From: Bradyrhizobium lablabi
GTDB lineage: Bacteria; Pseudomonadota; Alphaproteobacteria; Rhizobiales; Xanthobacteraceae
Direction of reading: 5' to 3'
Assembly (NCBI RefSeq): GCF_001440475.1
Contig: NZ_LLYB01000053.1
Coordinates: 101,968-165,967, forward strand
DNA: 64,000 bases
A program made the position numbers and the translations under genes. Numbering within the stretch: position 1 is the stretch's first letter; the number at the start of each line of letters is the position of its first letter. Positions 8,243 through 18,326 of this stretch are shown piece by piece. The notes under the pieces were generated by a model. That model ran no database searches. It was not told where the DNA came from and worked only from the letters and a program-made list of their open reading frames with translations.

Positions 8243-9493
8243 CTAATATTTTTCGAGCGGCCGGCCGGAGGCGATCAGGTCCTCGGGCTTCTGGTCCGGC
8301 GAAAAATATCCAGCGGCCTTCTTGGCGGCGATTTCCACATGGGCGTCGGCCGGAATCATGTCGTCGGGAATGGCGACGCGCTCGACAATTTCGATGCCCT
8401 GCCCCGTCAGCGCATCGTACTTCATGTCGCTCATCGAGATGAACCGGTCGATGCGCTTCAATCCAAGCCAGTGAATGACGTCCGGCATCAATTGCTGGAA
8501 ACGCGCATCCTGCACCCCGGCAACGCATTCCGTTCGTTCGAAATAGGCGGCCGCATCGTCGCCTGCTTCCTGGCGCTTACGCGCATTGTAGACCAGAAAC
8601 TTCGTGACCTCGCCGAGCGCCCTTCCTTCCTTGCGGTTGTAGACGATGACGCCGAGACCGCCGGCTTGTCCGGCACGCGCGCATTCCTCGATGCCATGGA
8701 TGAGATAAGGACGGCAGGTGCAGATATCGGAGCCGAAGACATCCGAGCCATTGCATTCGTCATGGACCCGGCAGGTAATTTTGGTCCGATGGTCCGGAAG
8801 CTTCGTGACGTCGCCGAACAGATAGACGGTCATCCCGCCTATCGGCGGAAGGAAGACCTGCAGATCCGGTCGCGTGACAAGCTCGGGAAACATGCCGGCC
8901 GTCTGTTCGAACAGCGCACGCCGCAGGTTGGTCACGCTGGTGCCGAAGCGCTGCGCGATCCCCGGCAGATACCAGACCGGATCGATCGCGATCTTGACGA
9001 CGGAGACCGAGCCGCTGGCGTGAACGAACTCACCATCGGGCTCCAGCCGCTTGGCGGCCAGAGCCGCCTGAATTTCGGGCAGATCGAGACGGGCGCGCGT
9101 GATCGCGATGCTCGGCCTGATGTCGATACCCTCAGCGATTTCGGCGCGAAAATTCTCGGCGACGAGATGTCCCCAGGGGTCAAGGGCCACAATGCGTTCC
9201 GGATCCATCCATTGCGAGAACGGCCCAACGGTCGCGGCCGGATGCGTGTTGGTCAGATCGGGGCGACGGATCGGGTCCAGCGCGCCCGAAGATACGGCAA
9301 GCGCGCGGTAGACAGCATAGGAGCCTCCGTGGGTGCCAATCACGTTGCGATCCTGTGGACGCGATACCGTCCCGATGATCGGACCACGCTCACGCGCGGT
9401 CGGCGCGCCCCACCGGATCGGGAATTCATGCGTCGCGCCGGGCACCGGATGCGATGTCAGGCGAATATGGTCGGTACGATTGGACTGGCTCAT
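8243..9493 (-). CDS. GTP cyclohydrolase II-like protein, URC1 type
   Basis: A 416-residue homologue of RibA. The GTP cyclohydrolase II zinc motif is visible as C-x10-C-x-C in the CRVHDECNGSDVFGSDICTC region. The N-terminal 200 residues are an extension that riboflavin-type RibA lacks but Urc1/Urg1 proteins have. In fungi, Urc1 acts on a uracil-derived nucleotide rather than GTP for riboflavin. The ATG at 9493 (MSQSNRTDHIRL) gives the family length; an in-frame upstream ATG at 9619 would include the promoter and operator region and is rejected. It is first in the urc1-urc4-upp operon. Confidence 0.85.
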   Translation of the reverse strand: MSQSNRTDHIRLTSHPVPGATHEFPIRWGAPTARERGPIIGTVSRPQDRNVIGTHGGSYAVYRALAVSSGALDPIRRPDLTNTHPAATVGPFSQWMDPERIVALDPWGHLVAENFRAEIAEGIDIRPSIAITRARLDLPEIQAALAAKRLEPDGEFVHASGSVSVVKIAIDPVWYLPGIAQRFGTSVTNLRRALFEQTAGMFPELVTRPDLQVFLPPIGGMTVYLFGDVTKLPDHRTKITCRVHDECNGSDVFGSDICTCRPYLIHGIEECARAGQAGGLGVIVYNRKEGRALGEVTKFLVYNARKRQEAGDDAAAYFERTECVAGVQDARFQQLMPDVIHWLGLKRIDRFISMSDMKYDALTGQGIEIVERVAIPDDMIPADAHVEIAAKKAAGYFSPDQKPEDLIASGRPLEKY

Positions 9494-9566
9494 CTTTCGG
9501 TAGTCCCAAAACGGCAACGGCCCGCCTGAATGACGGGCCTGACCGGAAAACCAATTGAATTTGCAC

Positions 9567-9620
9567 GGGTCACTGACCCCTAGGAGAGCATTATATAAGC
9601 AAGTTACGCGTATGCACAAC
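9567..9620 (-). promoter_or_regulatory. Putative urc promoter with palindromic operator
   Basis: On the minus strand TTGTGC (9619-9614) and a perfect TATAAT (9595-9590) are separated by 18 bases, giving a good sigma70-type promoter about 100 bases upstream of the URC1 ATG. Just downstream lies a 13-base perfect inverted repeat, GGGTCA-C-TGACCC at 9567-9579, where a repressor would cover the transcription start. A further GGCCCG/CGGGCC stem (9519-9539) follows in the leader. All assignments are by eye. Confidence 0.5.
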
Positions 9621-9773
9621 CATCAAGAGGGATAATCCGCCCTTCAGTCGAGTGCCGTCGGCTGACCAGAATCCATGGCCCGACGCCCTCCAAGGGTAAA
9701 TCACCGGTATCAACGTTCCATCACTTTTTAAGATAGCCGACGACGCCTGCGAAGCGCGTGCCGATCCGGTGCG

Positions 9774-11444
9774 CTACAACGTCAGGCTGGGTAGATCGAG
9801 GCCGTTGGCGCGGGCACATGCGACAGCACTTTCATAGCCTGCATCGGCATGGCGCATGACGCCTGTCGCCGGATCGTTCCACAGCACGCGTTCGAGACGG
9901 CGCGCGGCCTCCGGCGTTCCATCGGCGACGATGACCATCCCGGCGTGCTGCGAATAGCCGATCCCGACGCCTCCGCCATGATGCAGCGAGACCCAGGTGG
10001 CCCCGCTGGCGCAATTGAGCAGCGCATTGAGCAGCGGCCAGTCGGACACGGCATCCGAGCCGTCGCGCATCGCCTCGGTTTCGCGGTTCGGGCTCGCGAC
10101 CGAGCCGCTGTCGAGATGATCGCGGCCGATGACGATCGGCGCCTTCAGCTCACCCTTCGCCACCATTTCATTGAACGCCATGCCGAGCCGGTGGCGATCG
10201 CCAAGGCCGACCCAGCAGATCCGCGCCGGCAGCCCCTGAAATTTGATCCGCGCTTTGGCCATGTCGAGCCAGTTGTGCAGATGCTTGTCGTCAGGCATCA
10301 GCTCCTTGACCTTGGCATCGGTGCGGAAGATGTCCTCGGGGTCGCCCGATAGCGCCGCCCACCGGAACGGCCCTACGCCCCGGCAGAACAGCGGACGGAT
10401 GTAGGCCGGAACGAAACCGGGGAAATCGAACGCGTTGTTCAGTCCCATGTCCTTGGCCATCTGGCGAATGTTGTTGCCGTAGTCGAGCGTGGGAATACCC
10501 TGTGCATGGAAATCCAGCATGGCCTGGACGTGGCCGACCATCGAGGTCTTCGCCGCGACTTCAACCGCTTTCGGATCATCGCTGCGTTTCGACTCCCACT
10601 CGGCGAGCGTCCATCCCTTCGGCAAATAGCCATTGATCGGATCGTGCGCGCTGGTCTGGTCGGTGACGATGTCGGGCCTGACGCCACGGCGCACAAGTTC
10701 CGGAAAAATGTCGGCGGCATTGCCGAGCAGGCCGACCGAGATTGCCTTCTTGCTCTGCGCCGCTTCCGCCATGAGCGCGAGCGCCTCGTCAAGCGAACCT
10801 GCCTGCCGGTCGAGGTAGCCCGTGCGCAGGCGCATCTCGATGCGGCTCGGTTGGCATTCGATCGCCAGCATCGACGCCCCGGCCATGGTTGCGGCCAGCG
10901 GTTGCGCGCCACCCATGCCGCCAAGACCCGCGGTCAATATCCACTTGCCCGCGAGATTGCCGCCATAGTGACGCCGCCCGACCTCGACAAAGGTTTCATA
11001 CGTCCCCTGCACGATGCCCTGGCTGCCGATATAGATCCACGAGCCGGCCGTCATCTGGCCGAACATCATCAGCCCGGCCCTGTCGAGTTCATTGAAGTGA
11101 TCGAGCGTCGCCCAGTGCGGCACCAGATTCGAGTTCGCGATCAGCACGCGCGGCGCATCGGCATGGGTGCGGAAGATGCCGACCGGCTTGCCCGACTGGA
11201 CCACCAGCGTCTGGTCGCCCTCGAGCTTGCGCAGCGAGGTGACGATGCGATCGAAACTTTCCCAGTCGCGGGCGGCACGCCCGATTCCGCCATAGACGAC
11301 GAGCTCGCTCGGACGTTCGGCAACATCGGGATCGAGGTTGTTCATCAGCATTCGGAGCGGCGCTTCCGTCAGCCAGCTCTTGGCGCTGATCTCAGAGCCG
11401 TGTGGCGAGCGGATCGTACGGTCGTTGTCCAGTCGGCGGTTCAT
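9774..11444 (-). CDS. hutU: Urocanate hydratase (urocanase)
   Basis: A 556-residue NAD-dependent enzyme converting urocanate to 4-imidazolone-5-propionate, the second step of histidine degradation. Length and text fit HutU throughout: [19 protein letters not shown], the NAD-binding [18 protein letters not shown] and the C-terminal [18 protein letters not shown]. It starts inside the hutH stop codon (ATGA), the last cistron of hutI-hutH-hutU on this strand. The protein is cytoplasmic. Confidence 0.96.
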   Translation of the reverse strand: MNRRLDNDRTIRSPHGSEISAKSWLTEAPLRMLMNNLDPDVAERPSELVVYGGIGRAARDWESFDRIVTSLRKLEGDQTLVVQSGKPVGIFRTHADAPRVLIANSNLVPHWATLDHFNELDRAGLMMFGQMTAGSWIYIGSQGIVQGTYETFVEVGRRHYGGNLAGKWILTAGLGGMGGAQPLAATMAGASMLAIECQPSRIEMRLRTGYLDRQAGSLDEALALMAEAAQSKKAISVGLLGNAADIFPELVRRGVRPDIVTDQTSAHDPINGYLPKGWTLAEWESKRSDDPKAVEVAAKTSMVGHVQAMLDFHAQGIPTLDYGNNIRQMAKDMGLNNAFDFPGFVPAYIRPLFCRGVGPFRWAALSGDPEDIFRTDAKVKELMPDDKHLHNWLDMAKARIKFQGLPARICWVGLGDRHRLGMAFNEMVAKGELKAPIVIGRDHLDSGSVASPNRETEAMRDGSDAVSDWPLLNALLNCASGATWVSLHHGGGVGIGYSQHAGMVIVADGTPEAARRLERVLWNDPATGVMRHADAGYESAVACARANGLDLPSLTL

Positions 11445-13018
11445 GACGAATGGCCTCTCTCGGCAAGGATTGGAAACGGGTTCTGTTCGAGCACCGACAT
11501 CGCGGCCGCCGGCAATGCGCCTGCCCCGACCAGCGCCGTTGCCTTCGCAAGATCGCCGGCCATGTAGCGATCGCCACCCAGCGCCGGCACCTCTTCGCGC
11601 AACGCTGCAATGACAGCCACAAGCGCGGGACTGGTCGAATGTGGCGCGCGCAGGGTGATACCCTGCGCCGCAACCAGCAGTTCGATGCCTAGTATCGTGG
11701 CGAGATTATCCGCCATGTCGGACAAACGACGCGCCGCGTGCGCGGCCATCGACACATGATCTTCCTGGTTGGCGCTGGTCGGCGTCGAATCGATCGAGCA
11801 GGCTGCGGCGCGTTGCTTGTTCTCGGCATAGAGCGCAGCTGCCGTCACTTCGGCAATCATGAAGCCGGAGTTGAGGCCGGGATCGGGCGTCAGGAACGGC
11901 GGCAGGCCGAAATTGAGCGCGGGATCGACGAGGGTCGCGATGCGCCGCTCGCTGATCGCGCCGATCTCGGACAGCGCCAGCGCAATCTGGTCGGCCGCAA
12001 ACGCGACCGGCTCGGCATGAAAATTGCCGCCGGACACGATCTCTCCCGTATCGACCAGGACCAGCGGATTGTCGGTGACAGCGTTGGCTTCGATCGTCAA
12101 CGTGCGCGCGGCTTGCGCGAGCAGATCAAGCGCGGCGCCGGCCACTTGCGGCTGGCAGCGCAGGCAATATGGATCCTGCACGCGCTCGTCGCCTTCGAGA
12201 TGCGACATGCGGATATCGCTGCCCTCCAGCAATGCGGTCAGAGCGGCGGCTGCCGCGATTTGTCCGGCATGCGCCCGCAGTTGCTGGATTTCAGGGCGAA
12301 ACGGCGCCGTCGAAGCCATCGCCGCGTCGACCGACAGGGCGCCTGTCACCAGTGCCGTGGTGGCCAGGCCATGGGCGCGCAACAACCCCGAAATGGCATA
12401 GGCGGTGGAAAACTGCGTGCCGTTGATCAGCGCAAGGCCTTCCTTCGGCCCGAGCGTGATCGGCGTAAGATTGGCGACGGCCAGCGCATCGCGGCCCGGC
12501 ACAATGTCTCCGCCGACCAGCGCCTGCCCCTCCCCGATCATGACGGCCGTCATATGCGCCAACGGCGCGAGATCACCGGAGGCACCGACCGATCCCTGCT
12601 GCGGCACCAGCGGACAAATGCCGTGCACAAGCATGGCCTGGAGCTGCTCGATGATCTCGCGGCGCACGCCCGATGCACCTCGCCCCAGCGAGACGATCTT
12701 GAGCGCCATCATCAGGCGAACGATCGGCTCCGGCGTCGGCGGCCCAACGCCGCAGCAATGCGAGACAATGAGATTGTGCTGCAGCACGGCCGTCTGGTCG
12801 GCCGCGATCCGTTTCGACGCCAGTTTTCCGAACCCGGTATTGATGCCGTAGACGGGAGCTTCCGCGCGTGCGGCTGCCGCAACAATCGCCGATGCAGCTT
12901 CAACGCGTGGCCAGAAGGATGGATCGAGCACGACCGGCGCGCCGGCAAGAACGTGCGCCAGATCATCGAGGCTGACCCTGCCAGGCGAAACCACAATGGA
13001 GGCGTCGGCGCGGCTCAC
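11441..13018 (-). CDS. hutH: Histidine ammonia-lyase
   Basis: A 525-residue enzyme that deaminates histidine to urocanate. The self-cyclising Ala-Ser-Gly (A146-S147-G148) that forms the MIO cofactor is present in [15 protein letters not shown]. The GTG at 13018 is chosen as start because it overlaps the hutI stop (GTGA) and gives the normal length; the longer frame starting at 13192 runs deep into hutI. Other family stretches are [12 protein letters not shown] and [21 protein letters not shown]. It is coupled on both sides to hutI and hutU. Confidence 0.95.
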   Translation of the reverse strand: MSRADASIVVSPGRVSLDDLAHVLAGAPVVLDPSFWPRVEAASAIVAAAARAEAPVYGINTGFGKLASKRIAADQTAVLQHNLIVSHCCGVGPPTPEPIVRLMMALKIVSLGRGASGVRREIIEQLQAMLVHGICPLVPQQGSVGASGDLAPLAHMTAVMIGEGQALVGGDIVPGRDALAVANLTPITLGPKEGLALINGTQFSTAYAISGLLRAHGLATTALVTGALSVDAAMASTAPFRPEIQQLRAHAGQIAAAAALTALLEGSDIRMSHLEGDERVQDPYCLRCQPQVAGAALDLLAQAARTLTIEANAVTDNPLVLVDTGEIVSGGNFHAEPVAFAADQIALALSEIGAISERRIATLVDPALNFGLPPFLTPDPGLNSGFMIAEVTAAALYAENKQRAAACSIDSTPTSANQEDHVSMAAHAARRLSDMADNLATILGIELLVAAQGITLRAPHSTSPALVAVIAALREEVPALGGDRYMAGDLAKATALVGAGALPAAAMSVLEQNPFPILAERGHSS

Positions 13019-14229
13019 TGTCCCCTCCACACCCGGCTGTGCAATGGATTGAAGCCGATCCGGTAAACGAGCTCGGCCGGCCGGTCGATGTCCCAGATCG
13101 CAAGATCGCAATATTTGCCAGCTTCGAGCGTACCGGTCTCGCCGAGAATGCCGAGCGCTCGCGCCCCTTCCCGCGTCACGCCGGCGAGGCATTCGGCAAC
13201 GGTCATCCGGAACAGCGTCGCCCCCATATTCATGACCAGCAGCAGCGACGTCAGCGGCGAGCTGCCGGGATTGCAGTCGGTGGCGAGCGCCATGTTCACG
13301 CCGTGCGTGCGGAACAGTTCGACCGGCGGCTTTTTCGTCTCACGAATGAAATAGAATGCGCCCGGCAGCAGCACGGCCACCGTCCCTGCCCGCGCCATGG
13401 CGGCAACGCCGGCCTCGTCCGTGTGCTCCAGATGATCGGCGGACAAAGCGGAAAATTCCGCAGCGAGCGCGGCGCCGCCGAGGTTCGACAATTGATCCGC
13501 ATGCAGCTTGATCGGCAATCCGAGCGCCTTGGCTGCGCGGAACACCCGCGTCGTTTGCTCTCCCGAGAACGCAATGCCTTCCATGAAGCCGTCGACGGCG
13601 TCGGCCAATCCCGCCTGCGCTACCGCTGGCAACATCTCGCGGCAGACCAGATCGATATATCGGTCCTTGTCGCCATCGGCTTCCGGCGGCAGCGCGTGCG
13701 CGCCAAGAAACGACGTTTTGACGGCGACCGGCCGGATGCGGCCCAGCGTACGCGCCGCCGATAGCTGGCGCATCTCGGTTTCCGCATTGAGGCCGTAGCC
13801 GGATTTGATCTCCAGTGTCGTCACGCCCTCGCCGATCAGGGCGTCGAGCCTTGGCAGCGCGCCGGCGACAAGCTCGGCCTCGCTGGACGCCCGCGTCGCC
13901 GCGACCGTCGAGACAATACCGCCGCCCGCGCGCGCGATCTCTTCATAGCTTGCGCCCTGCAGCCGCAGCTCGAATTCATGCGCGCGGTTTCCGCCAAACA
14001 CCAGGTGGGTATGACAATCCACCAGTCCCGGCGTGATCCAGCGCCCGGCGCAATCGATCCGTTCAGTGGCATCGGCGTCCGACGGAAAATCGGCGCGGCT
14101 GCCTGCAAAGGCAATGCGGCCGGCGCGCGCGGCGACCAGGCCGCCCTCGATCACGCCGAGCCCGGGCAGATCCTCCCGGACCGTGGCGAGCCGGGCGTTG
14201 AGCCAGATTCGATCGAAGCGCTCGGCCAT
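13015..14229 (-). CDS. hutI: Imidazolonepropionase
   Basis: A 404-residue amidohydrolase that opens 4-imidazolone-5-propionate to N-formimidoyl-L-glutamate. The metal motif [13 protein letters not shown] lies near residue 75, with later HADQ and DHLEH stretches. The ATG at 14229 ([10 protein letters not shown]) follows a GGAGGAG ribosome site; the longer frame would read through the shared hut promoter. It is the first gene of the minus-strand hutI-hutH-hutU operon and divergent from hutF. Confidence 0.95.
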   Translation of the reverse strand: MAERFDRIWLNARLATVREDLPGLGVIEGGLVAARAGRIAFAGSRADFPSDADATERIDCAGRWITPGLVDCHTHLVFGGNRAHEFELRLQGASYEEIARAGGGIVSTVAATRASSEAELVAGALPRLDALIGEGVTTLEIKSGYGLNAETEMRQLSAARTLGRIRPVAVKTSFLGAHALPPEADGDKDRYIDLVCREMLPAVAQAGLADAVDGFMEGIAFSGEQTTRVFRAAKALGLPIKLHADQLSNLGGAALAAEFSALSADHLEHTDEAGVAAMARAGTVAVLLPGAFYFIRETKKPPVELFRTHGVNMALATDCNPGSSPLTSLLLVMNMGATLFRMTVAECLAGVTREGARALGILGETGTLEAGKYCDLAIWDIDRPAELVYRIGFNPLHSRVWRGQ

Positions 14230-14253
14230 GCAGTTCTCCTCCGCGGCAGGAGC

Positions 14254-14283
14254 TTGACGTATCGATATGTCTATACATAAAAT
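14254..14283 (+). promoter_or_regulatory. hutF promoter with HutC operator
   Basis: Between the divergent hutI and hutF starts, TTGACG (14254-14259) and TAAAAT (14278-14283) form a sigma70-like promoter with an 18-base spacer. The spacer holds TATGT-CTAT-ACATA (14266-14279), an inverted repeat with the GntR/HutC core GT-N-TA-N-AC. A bound repressor would sit between the -35 and -10 elements and could silence both directions. HutC is encoded two genes away. Confidence 0.7.
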
Positions 14284-14316
14284 CGTGCGGGTGTTCTGTC
14301 CAGCCGGTTTCGAAAC

Positions 14317-15675
14317 ATGTCGACACTGCATTTCGCATCAGCGCTGCTCCCTTCGGGGTGGGCCGATGACGTGCAGGTGGTGGTGACGGATCAGACCATC
14401 ACGAAGGTTACAGTCGGCGTTCCGCCGGGCTCGCACGACGAACGCCACAAGCTCGCCATTCCCGGCGTTGCGAGCCTGCACAGCCACGCGTTTCAGCGCG
14501 GCATGGCGGGGCTCGCCGAAACGCGCGGCAATTCGGCGGATACGTTCTGGACGTGGCGCGAGACCATGTATCGCTTCGCGCTTGAAATGACGCCGGAAGA
14601 CACCGAAGCTGTTGCGACGCTGTTCTATGTCGAGATGCTCGAGCAAGGCTTTACGCGCGTCGGGGAATTCCACTACCTGCATCACGACCACGACGGCGCG
14701 CCTTACGCCAACCTCGCCGAGATGGCGATGCGAATTGCGCGAGCCGCCGAAATCGCCGGCATCGGATTGACGCTGCTGCCGAGTTTCTACGCACACGGCT
14801 CATTCGGCGGGGCCGCGCCGCATGCCGGCCAGCGCCGGTTCATCTGCTCGGTCGACCAATTCGCCAGGCTGATTGATGCGACGCGCATCGCCGTTCGCGC
14901 CTTGCCTGGCGCCAATGTCGGCATCGCGCCGCATAGTTTGCGGGCTGTGACGCCTGACGAATTGGCGGCCATCGCGCCACTGGCCGAAGGCGGGCCGGTG
15001 CATATCCATGCCGCTGAACAGACAAAAGAAGTCCAGGACTGCATCGCCTGGTCGGGACGACGGCCGGTCGAGTGGCTGCTCGAAGATGCGCCCGTCGATC
15101 AGCGCTGGTGCCTGATCCATGCGACCCATATGACAGCGGCGGAAACCGCCGCGCTTGCAGGAAGCGGTGCGGTTGCCGGGCTCTGCCCCATCACCGAAGG
15201 CAGCCTCGGCGACGGCATTTTTCCCGCCCGCGAATTCCTCGGCGCCGGCGGGCGGTTCGGCATCGGTACGGACTCCAACGTTCTGGTCGGCGTCACCGAC
15301 GAACTGCGTCAGCTCGAATATGGCCAGCGCTTGAAACACCGCGAGCGCAACGTGCTCTCAGGCGGTCCCGGCCTGTCGACCGGCCGCGCGCTGTTCGAAG
15401 CCGCGCTCACCGGTGGCGCCCAGGCGCTCGCACAGCCAACCGCCGGACTTCAGACAGGCGCGCGCGCCGACATCGTAACCCTCGACACCAGCCACCCCTC
15501 ACTCGCCGGACGCCGCGGCGACGCTATCCTCGACGGCTGGATTTTTGCTACGAGCGCGGGTGCCGTCGACACGGTCTGGGCAGGCGGCGCCAAGGTCGTC
15601 GAGAATGGACGGCATGTATTGCGTCAGAAGGCGCGCGACGCGTTCAACGCAGCGGTTCGGAGGCTCGTCGCATGA
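14317..15675 (+). CDS. hutF: Formimidoylglutamate deiminase
   Basis: A 452-residue amidohydrolase converting N-formimidoyl-L-glutamate to N-formyl-L-glutamate and ammonia, the marker of the five-step histidine pathway. The metal-binding stretch [17 protein letters not shown] is near residue 49; later [14 protein letters not shown] and [23 protein letters not shown] match HutF. The last step needs N-formylglutamate deformylase (HutG), which is not in the window. The stop overlaps hutC as ATGA. Confidence 0.95.
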   Translation: MSTLHFASALLPSGWADDVQVVVTDQTITKVTVGVPPGSHDERHKLAIPGVASLHSHAFQRGMAGLAETRGNSADTFWTWRETMYRFALEMTPEDTEAVATLFYVEMLEQGFTRVGEFHYLHHDHDGAPYANLAEMAMRIARAAEIAGIGLTLLPSFYAHGSFGGAAPHAGQRRFICSVDQFARLIDATRIAVRALPGANVGIAPHSLRAVTPDELAAIAPLAEGGPVHIHAAEQTKEVQDCIAWSGRRPVEWLLEDAPVDQRWCLIHATHMTAAETAALAGSGAVAGLCPITEGSLGDGIFPAREFLGAGGRFGIGTDSNVLVGVTDELRQLEYGQRLKHRERNVLSGGPGLSTGRALFEAALTGGAQALAQPTAGLQTGARADIVTLDTSHPSLAGRRGDAILDGWIFATSAGAVDTVWAGGAKVVENGRHVLRQKARDAFNAAVRRLVA

Positions 15676-16415
15676 GCCTCGTCACCGATCGCGGCAAGCC
15701 CCAGTCGGCCGACAAGCCGACGTTGTACAAGCAGATCCGGATCGACATCGAGCGCCGTATCCTGACCGGAGAATGGCCCCCCGGTCATCGCATCCCGTTC
15801 GAGCACGAGCTGATGTCGAGCTATGGCTGCTCGCGCATGACGGTGAGCAAGGCGCTGTCGGAGCTGACGCAGGCCGATCTTATCGAGCGGCGGCGCAAGG
15901 CCGGCAGCTTTGTCCGCCGGCCCACGTTCCTTTCGGCCGTGCTCAAGATCGCCGACATCCGCGCTGAGATCGGCGCGCTTGGCCGCAGTTACGGCTATGA
16001 GCTGATCCAGTGCTCGCGGCGCGCCGCGAACGCCGCCGACCGCGCCCGGCTTGGGGCACGGAAGACCGGAAAGGTGATCGCGATTGCGTGCCGTCACAGC
16101 GCCGACGACGTACCGTTCGCCATCGAGGACAGGCTGATCGATCTCGACGCGGTGCCTGAAGCAGCCACGGCGGATTTTGCGACCGAGCCGCCCGGCACAT
16201 GGCTGCTTCACCATGTGCCATGGACGGAAGCCGAGCATTCGATCAGCGCCATCGTGGCTGATGAGCAGGCAGCGGCAGCGCTCGACATCGCGATCGGCGC
16301 GCCCTGCCTGGTGATCGACCGGCACACCTGGCGCAGCGCCCGGCCGCTGACGGCCGTGCGCCTGCTCTATCCGGGCGAGTCCCATAAACTGGTTGCTCGC
16401 TTCAAGGGCGGCTGA
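15672..16415 (+). CDS. hutC: Histidine utilisation repressor HutC (GntR family)
   Basis: A 247-residue GntR-family regulator of the HutC subfamily. The N-terminal winged helix reads KPTLYKQIRIDIERRILTGE ... SSYGCSRMTVSKALSELTQ, and the C-terminal UTRA ligand domain ends in RPLTAVRLLYPGESHKLVARF. It starts in the hutF stop codon (ATG at 15672), so an upstream in-frame extension is rejected. The family represses hut operons and is released by urocanate. The site at 14266-14279 matches its expected operator. Confidence 0.93.
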   Translation: MSLVTDRGKPQSADKPTLYKQIRIDIERRILTGEWPPGHRIPFEHELMSSYGCSRMTVSKALSELTQADLIERRRKAGSFVRRPTFLSAVLKIADIRAEIGALGRSYGYELIQCSRRAANAADRARLGARKTGKVIAIACRHSADDVPFAIEDRLIDLDAVPEAATADFATEPPGTWLLHHVPWTEAEHSISAIVADEQAAAALDIAIGAPCLVIDRHTWRSARPLTAVRLLYPGESHKLVARFKGG

Positions 16416-16526
16416 GGGGACAACGATGCACGCAAGATCTGGCACGGACCATGCAACAATTTCGAGGCAGAAGTTTCGATGAACAGACCAAGATACAATC
16501 CATGAACCAGCAAAAGGGATACAGCC

Positions 16527-17471
16527 ATGCGTAGTTTTGGATTTTTCGCGGCAGCCGCCGCTCTCTTAGTAACCGCACCGGCCGCCGCCCAGGATGTAAA
16601 GGTCGGCATCGGCATCTCCGGATGGACCGGGTTTGCGCCGCTCACGCTCGCCAACCAGGCCGGGATCTTCAAGAAGAACGGTCTCGATGTGACGATCAAG
16701 AAGATCCCGCAGAAGGACCGCCATCTCGCCATCGCTTCCGGCGACATCCAGTGCGCGGCGACCACGGTCGAGACCTGGATTTCCTGGAACGCCAATGGCG
16801 TCGCCACCAAGCAGATCTTCCAGCTCGACAAGAGCTACGGCGCCGACGGCATGGTAACGCGGAACGATGTCGCAGCGATCAAGGACCTGAAAGGCAAGAC
16901 GGTCGCCGCGTCCGCGCCCGGCACGGCTCCCTATTTCACCCTGGCCTGGATGCTCAAGAAGAACGGCCTTACGGTCAAGGACGTCACAGTGGTGAACCTG
17001 GAGCCGGCCGCAGCGGCGCAGGCATTCGTGTCCGGCCAGAACGATGCAGCCATGACCTATGAGCCGTACCTTTCGACCGTGCGCGCCGCGCCGGACAAGG
17101 GCAAGATCATCGCGACCACGCTGGACTACCCGATGATCATGGACACGTTCGGCTGCACGCCGAAATTTCTGACCGAGAATCCGAAGGCCGCGAAGGCGCT
17201 GGCCGACAGCTATTTCGAGGCTGTCGCCATGATCGAGAAGGAGCAGGCCAAGTCCTATGAGATCATGGGATCCGATGTGAAGCAGTCCGGCGAACAGTTC
17301 GGCAACTCGGCAAAATATCTGCGCTGGCAAGACAAGGCCGCGAACCAGAAATTCTTCGCTGGCGAGTGGCAGGCGTTCACAAAGGAAGCCGCAGACCTGT
17401 TGCTCGAGATCGGCATCATCAAATCGGTTCCGAAGATCGACGATCTCGTTGATACGAGCTTCATCAAGTAG
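16527..17471 (+). CDS. ABC transporter substrate-binding protein (NMT1/SsuA/TauA type)
   Basis: A 314-residue exported protein with a Sec signal peptide (MRSFGFFAAAAALLVTAPAAAQD). The fold text fits the nitrate/sulfonate/taurine binding family: VGIGISGWTGFAPLTLANQAGIFKKNGLDV, then a KTVAASAPGTAPYF loop. An AAGGGA ribosome site precedes the ATG. It starts a three-gene transporter set downstream of hutC, 111 bases away. The substrate cannot be assigned; uptake of histidine or a breakdown product would suit the neighbourhood but is not shown. Confidence 0.85.
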   Translation: MRSFGFFAAAAALLVTAPAAAQDVKVGIGISGWTGFAPLTLANQAGIFKKNGLDVTIKKIPQKDRHLAIASGDIQCAATTVETWISWNANGVATKQIFQLDKSYGADGMVTRNDVAAIKDLKGKTVAASAPGTAPYFTLAWMLKKNGLTVKDVTVVNLEPAAAAQAFVSGQNDAAMTYEPYLSTVRAAPDKGKIIATTLDYPMIMDTFGCTPKFLTENPKAAKALADSYFEAVAMIEKEQAKSYEIMGSDVKQSGEQFGNSAKYLRWQDKAANQKFFAGEWQAFTKEAADLLLEIGIIKSVPKIDDLVDTSFIK

Positions 17472-17481
17472 TTTTGGTTTG

Positions 17482-17519
17482 CGCCGGCCCCGCTTTCGGT
17501 CACGGGAGCGGGACCGGCG
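17482..17519 (+). other. Intercistronic hairpin between binding-protein and permease genes
   Basis: CGCCGG-c-CCCGCT (17482-17494) pairs with AGCGGG-a-CCGGCG (17507-17519), a 13-pair stem with one mismatch and a 12-base loop, eleven bases after the binding-protein stop. No T-run follows, so it is more likely an mRNA-stabilising or processing hairpin than a terminator. Such stems often keep binding-protein levels above permease levels. Confidence 0.6.
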
Positions 17520-17543
17520 ATATCAGCGCACCGTTTTGGGGAT

Positions 17544-18326
17544 ATGCCTGTGATACGCCCTCTGGATCCCGTGACATCGAGGCAGCGCGTCGCCTATGGC
17601 CTCGCGTTCTTCGTGCTTTTCGTCGCCGTATGGGCTTGGGCAACCTTCGGCGGCTACGTCTCCAAGACTTTTCTCGCCACTCCACTGACCATGCTGCAGG
17701 AGGGTTGGGAACTGCTGGCAAAGCACGGCTTTCTGTTCGACATCGGCATGACCATCTGGCGGGTCGTCGGCGGCTTCGTGCTGGCGGCCATCATCGCCGT
17801 GCCGCTCGGCGTCCTGATGGGCGCTTACAAGCCGATCGAAGCCTTTCTGGAGCCGTTCGTCTCCTTTGCCCGTTACCTGCCCGCCTCCGCCTTTATCCCG
17901 CTGCTGATCCTGTGGGCGGGCATTGGCGAACTGCAAAAGCTGCTGGTCATATTCATCGGCTCGGTATTCCAGATCATCCTGATGGTCACCGTGACGGTCG
18001 GCAACACCAGGCGCGACCTCGTCGAAGCCGCGTACACGCTGGGCGCCAGCGACCGCGGCATCATCAACCGGGTGCTGCTGCCCTCCTCCGCCCCCGAGGT
18101 CGCGGAAATCCTCCGGCTCGTTCTCGGCTGGGCGTGGACCTATGTCATCGTCGCCGAGCTGATCGGTTCATCCTCGGGCATCGGCCACATGATCACCGAC
18201 AGCCAGGCGCTGCTCAACACCGGCCAGATCATCTTCGGCATCATCGTCATCGGGCTGATCGGCCTGGTGTCGGACTTTCTGTTCAAGGGCTTCAACGCCT
18301 GGCTGTTTCCGTGGAAGCTGGCATGA
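17544..18326 (+). CDS. ABC transporter permease (BPD_transp_1 family)
   Basis: A 260-residue inner-membrane permease with about six hydrophobic segments and the EAA loop LVEAAYTLGASDRGIINRVLLP that contacts the ATPase. It groups with SsuC/TauC-like permeases, as expected beside an NMT1-type binding protein. The start at 17544 follows a GGGG-containing ribosome site. Its stop overlaps the ATPase start (ATGA). Confidence 0.9.
   Translation: MPVIRPLDPVTSRQRVAYGLAFFVLFVAVWAWATFGGYVSKTFLATPLTMLQEGWELLAKHGFLFDIGMTIWRVVGGFVLAAIIAVPLGVLMGAYKPIEAFLEPFVSFARYLPASAFIPLLILWAGIGELQKLLVIFIGSVFQIILMVTVTVGNTRRDLVEAAYTLGASDRGIINRVLLPSSAPEVAEILRLVLGWAWTYVIVAELIGSSSGIGHMITDSQALLNTGQIIFGIIVIGLIGLVSDFLFKGFNAWLFPWKLA

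Noticed and set aside
8060..9529. 489-codon open frame on the plus strand
   Set aside because: It is antisense to the URC1 gene; its protein is rich in Arg/Asp/Gly with no recognisable motif, the usual result of high GC third positions.
9519..9539. Rho-independent terminator upstream of URC1
   Set aside because: The GGCCCG/CGGGCC stem has no proper T-run after it on the minus strand, so I only note it as a possible leader hairpin.
9493..9619. Longer N-terminus for the URC1 protein
   Set aside because: The added residues cover the promoter, palindrome and hairpin and do not look like protein; the ATG at 9493 fits.
11738..13066. 442-codon open frame on the plus strand
   Set aside because: It is antisense to hutH, which has a complete MIO motif and clear family sequence.
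13015..16415. A complete hut pathway including hutG
   Set aside because: No N-formylglutamate deformylase gene is present in or next to the cluster within the window.
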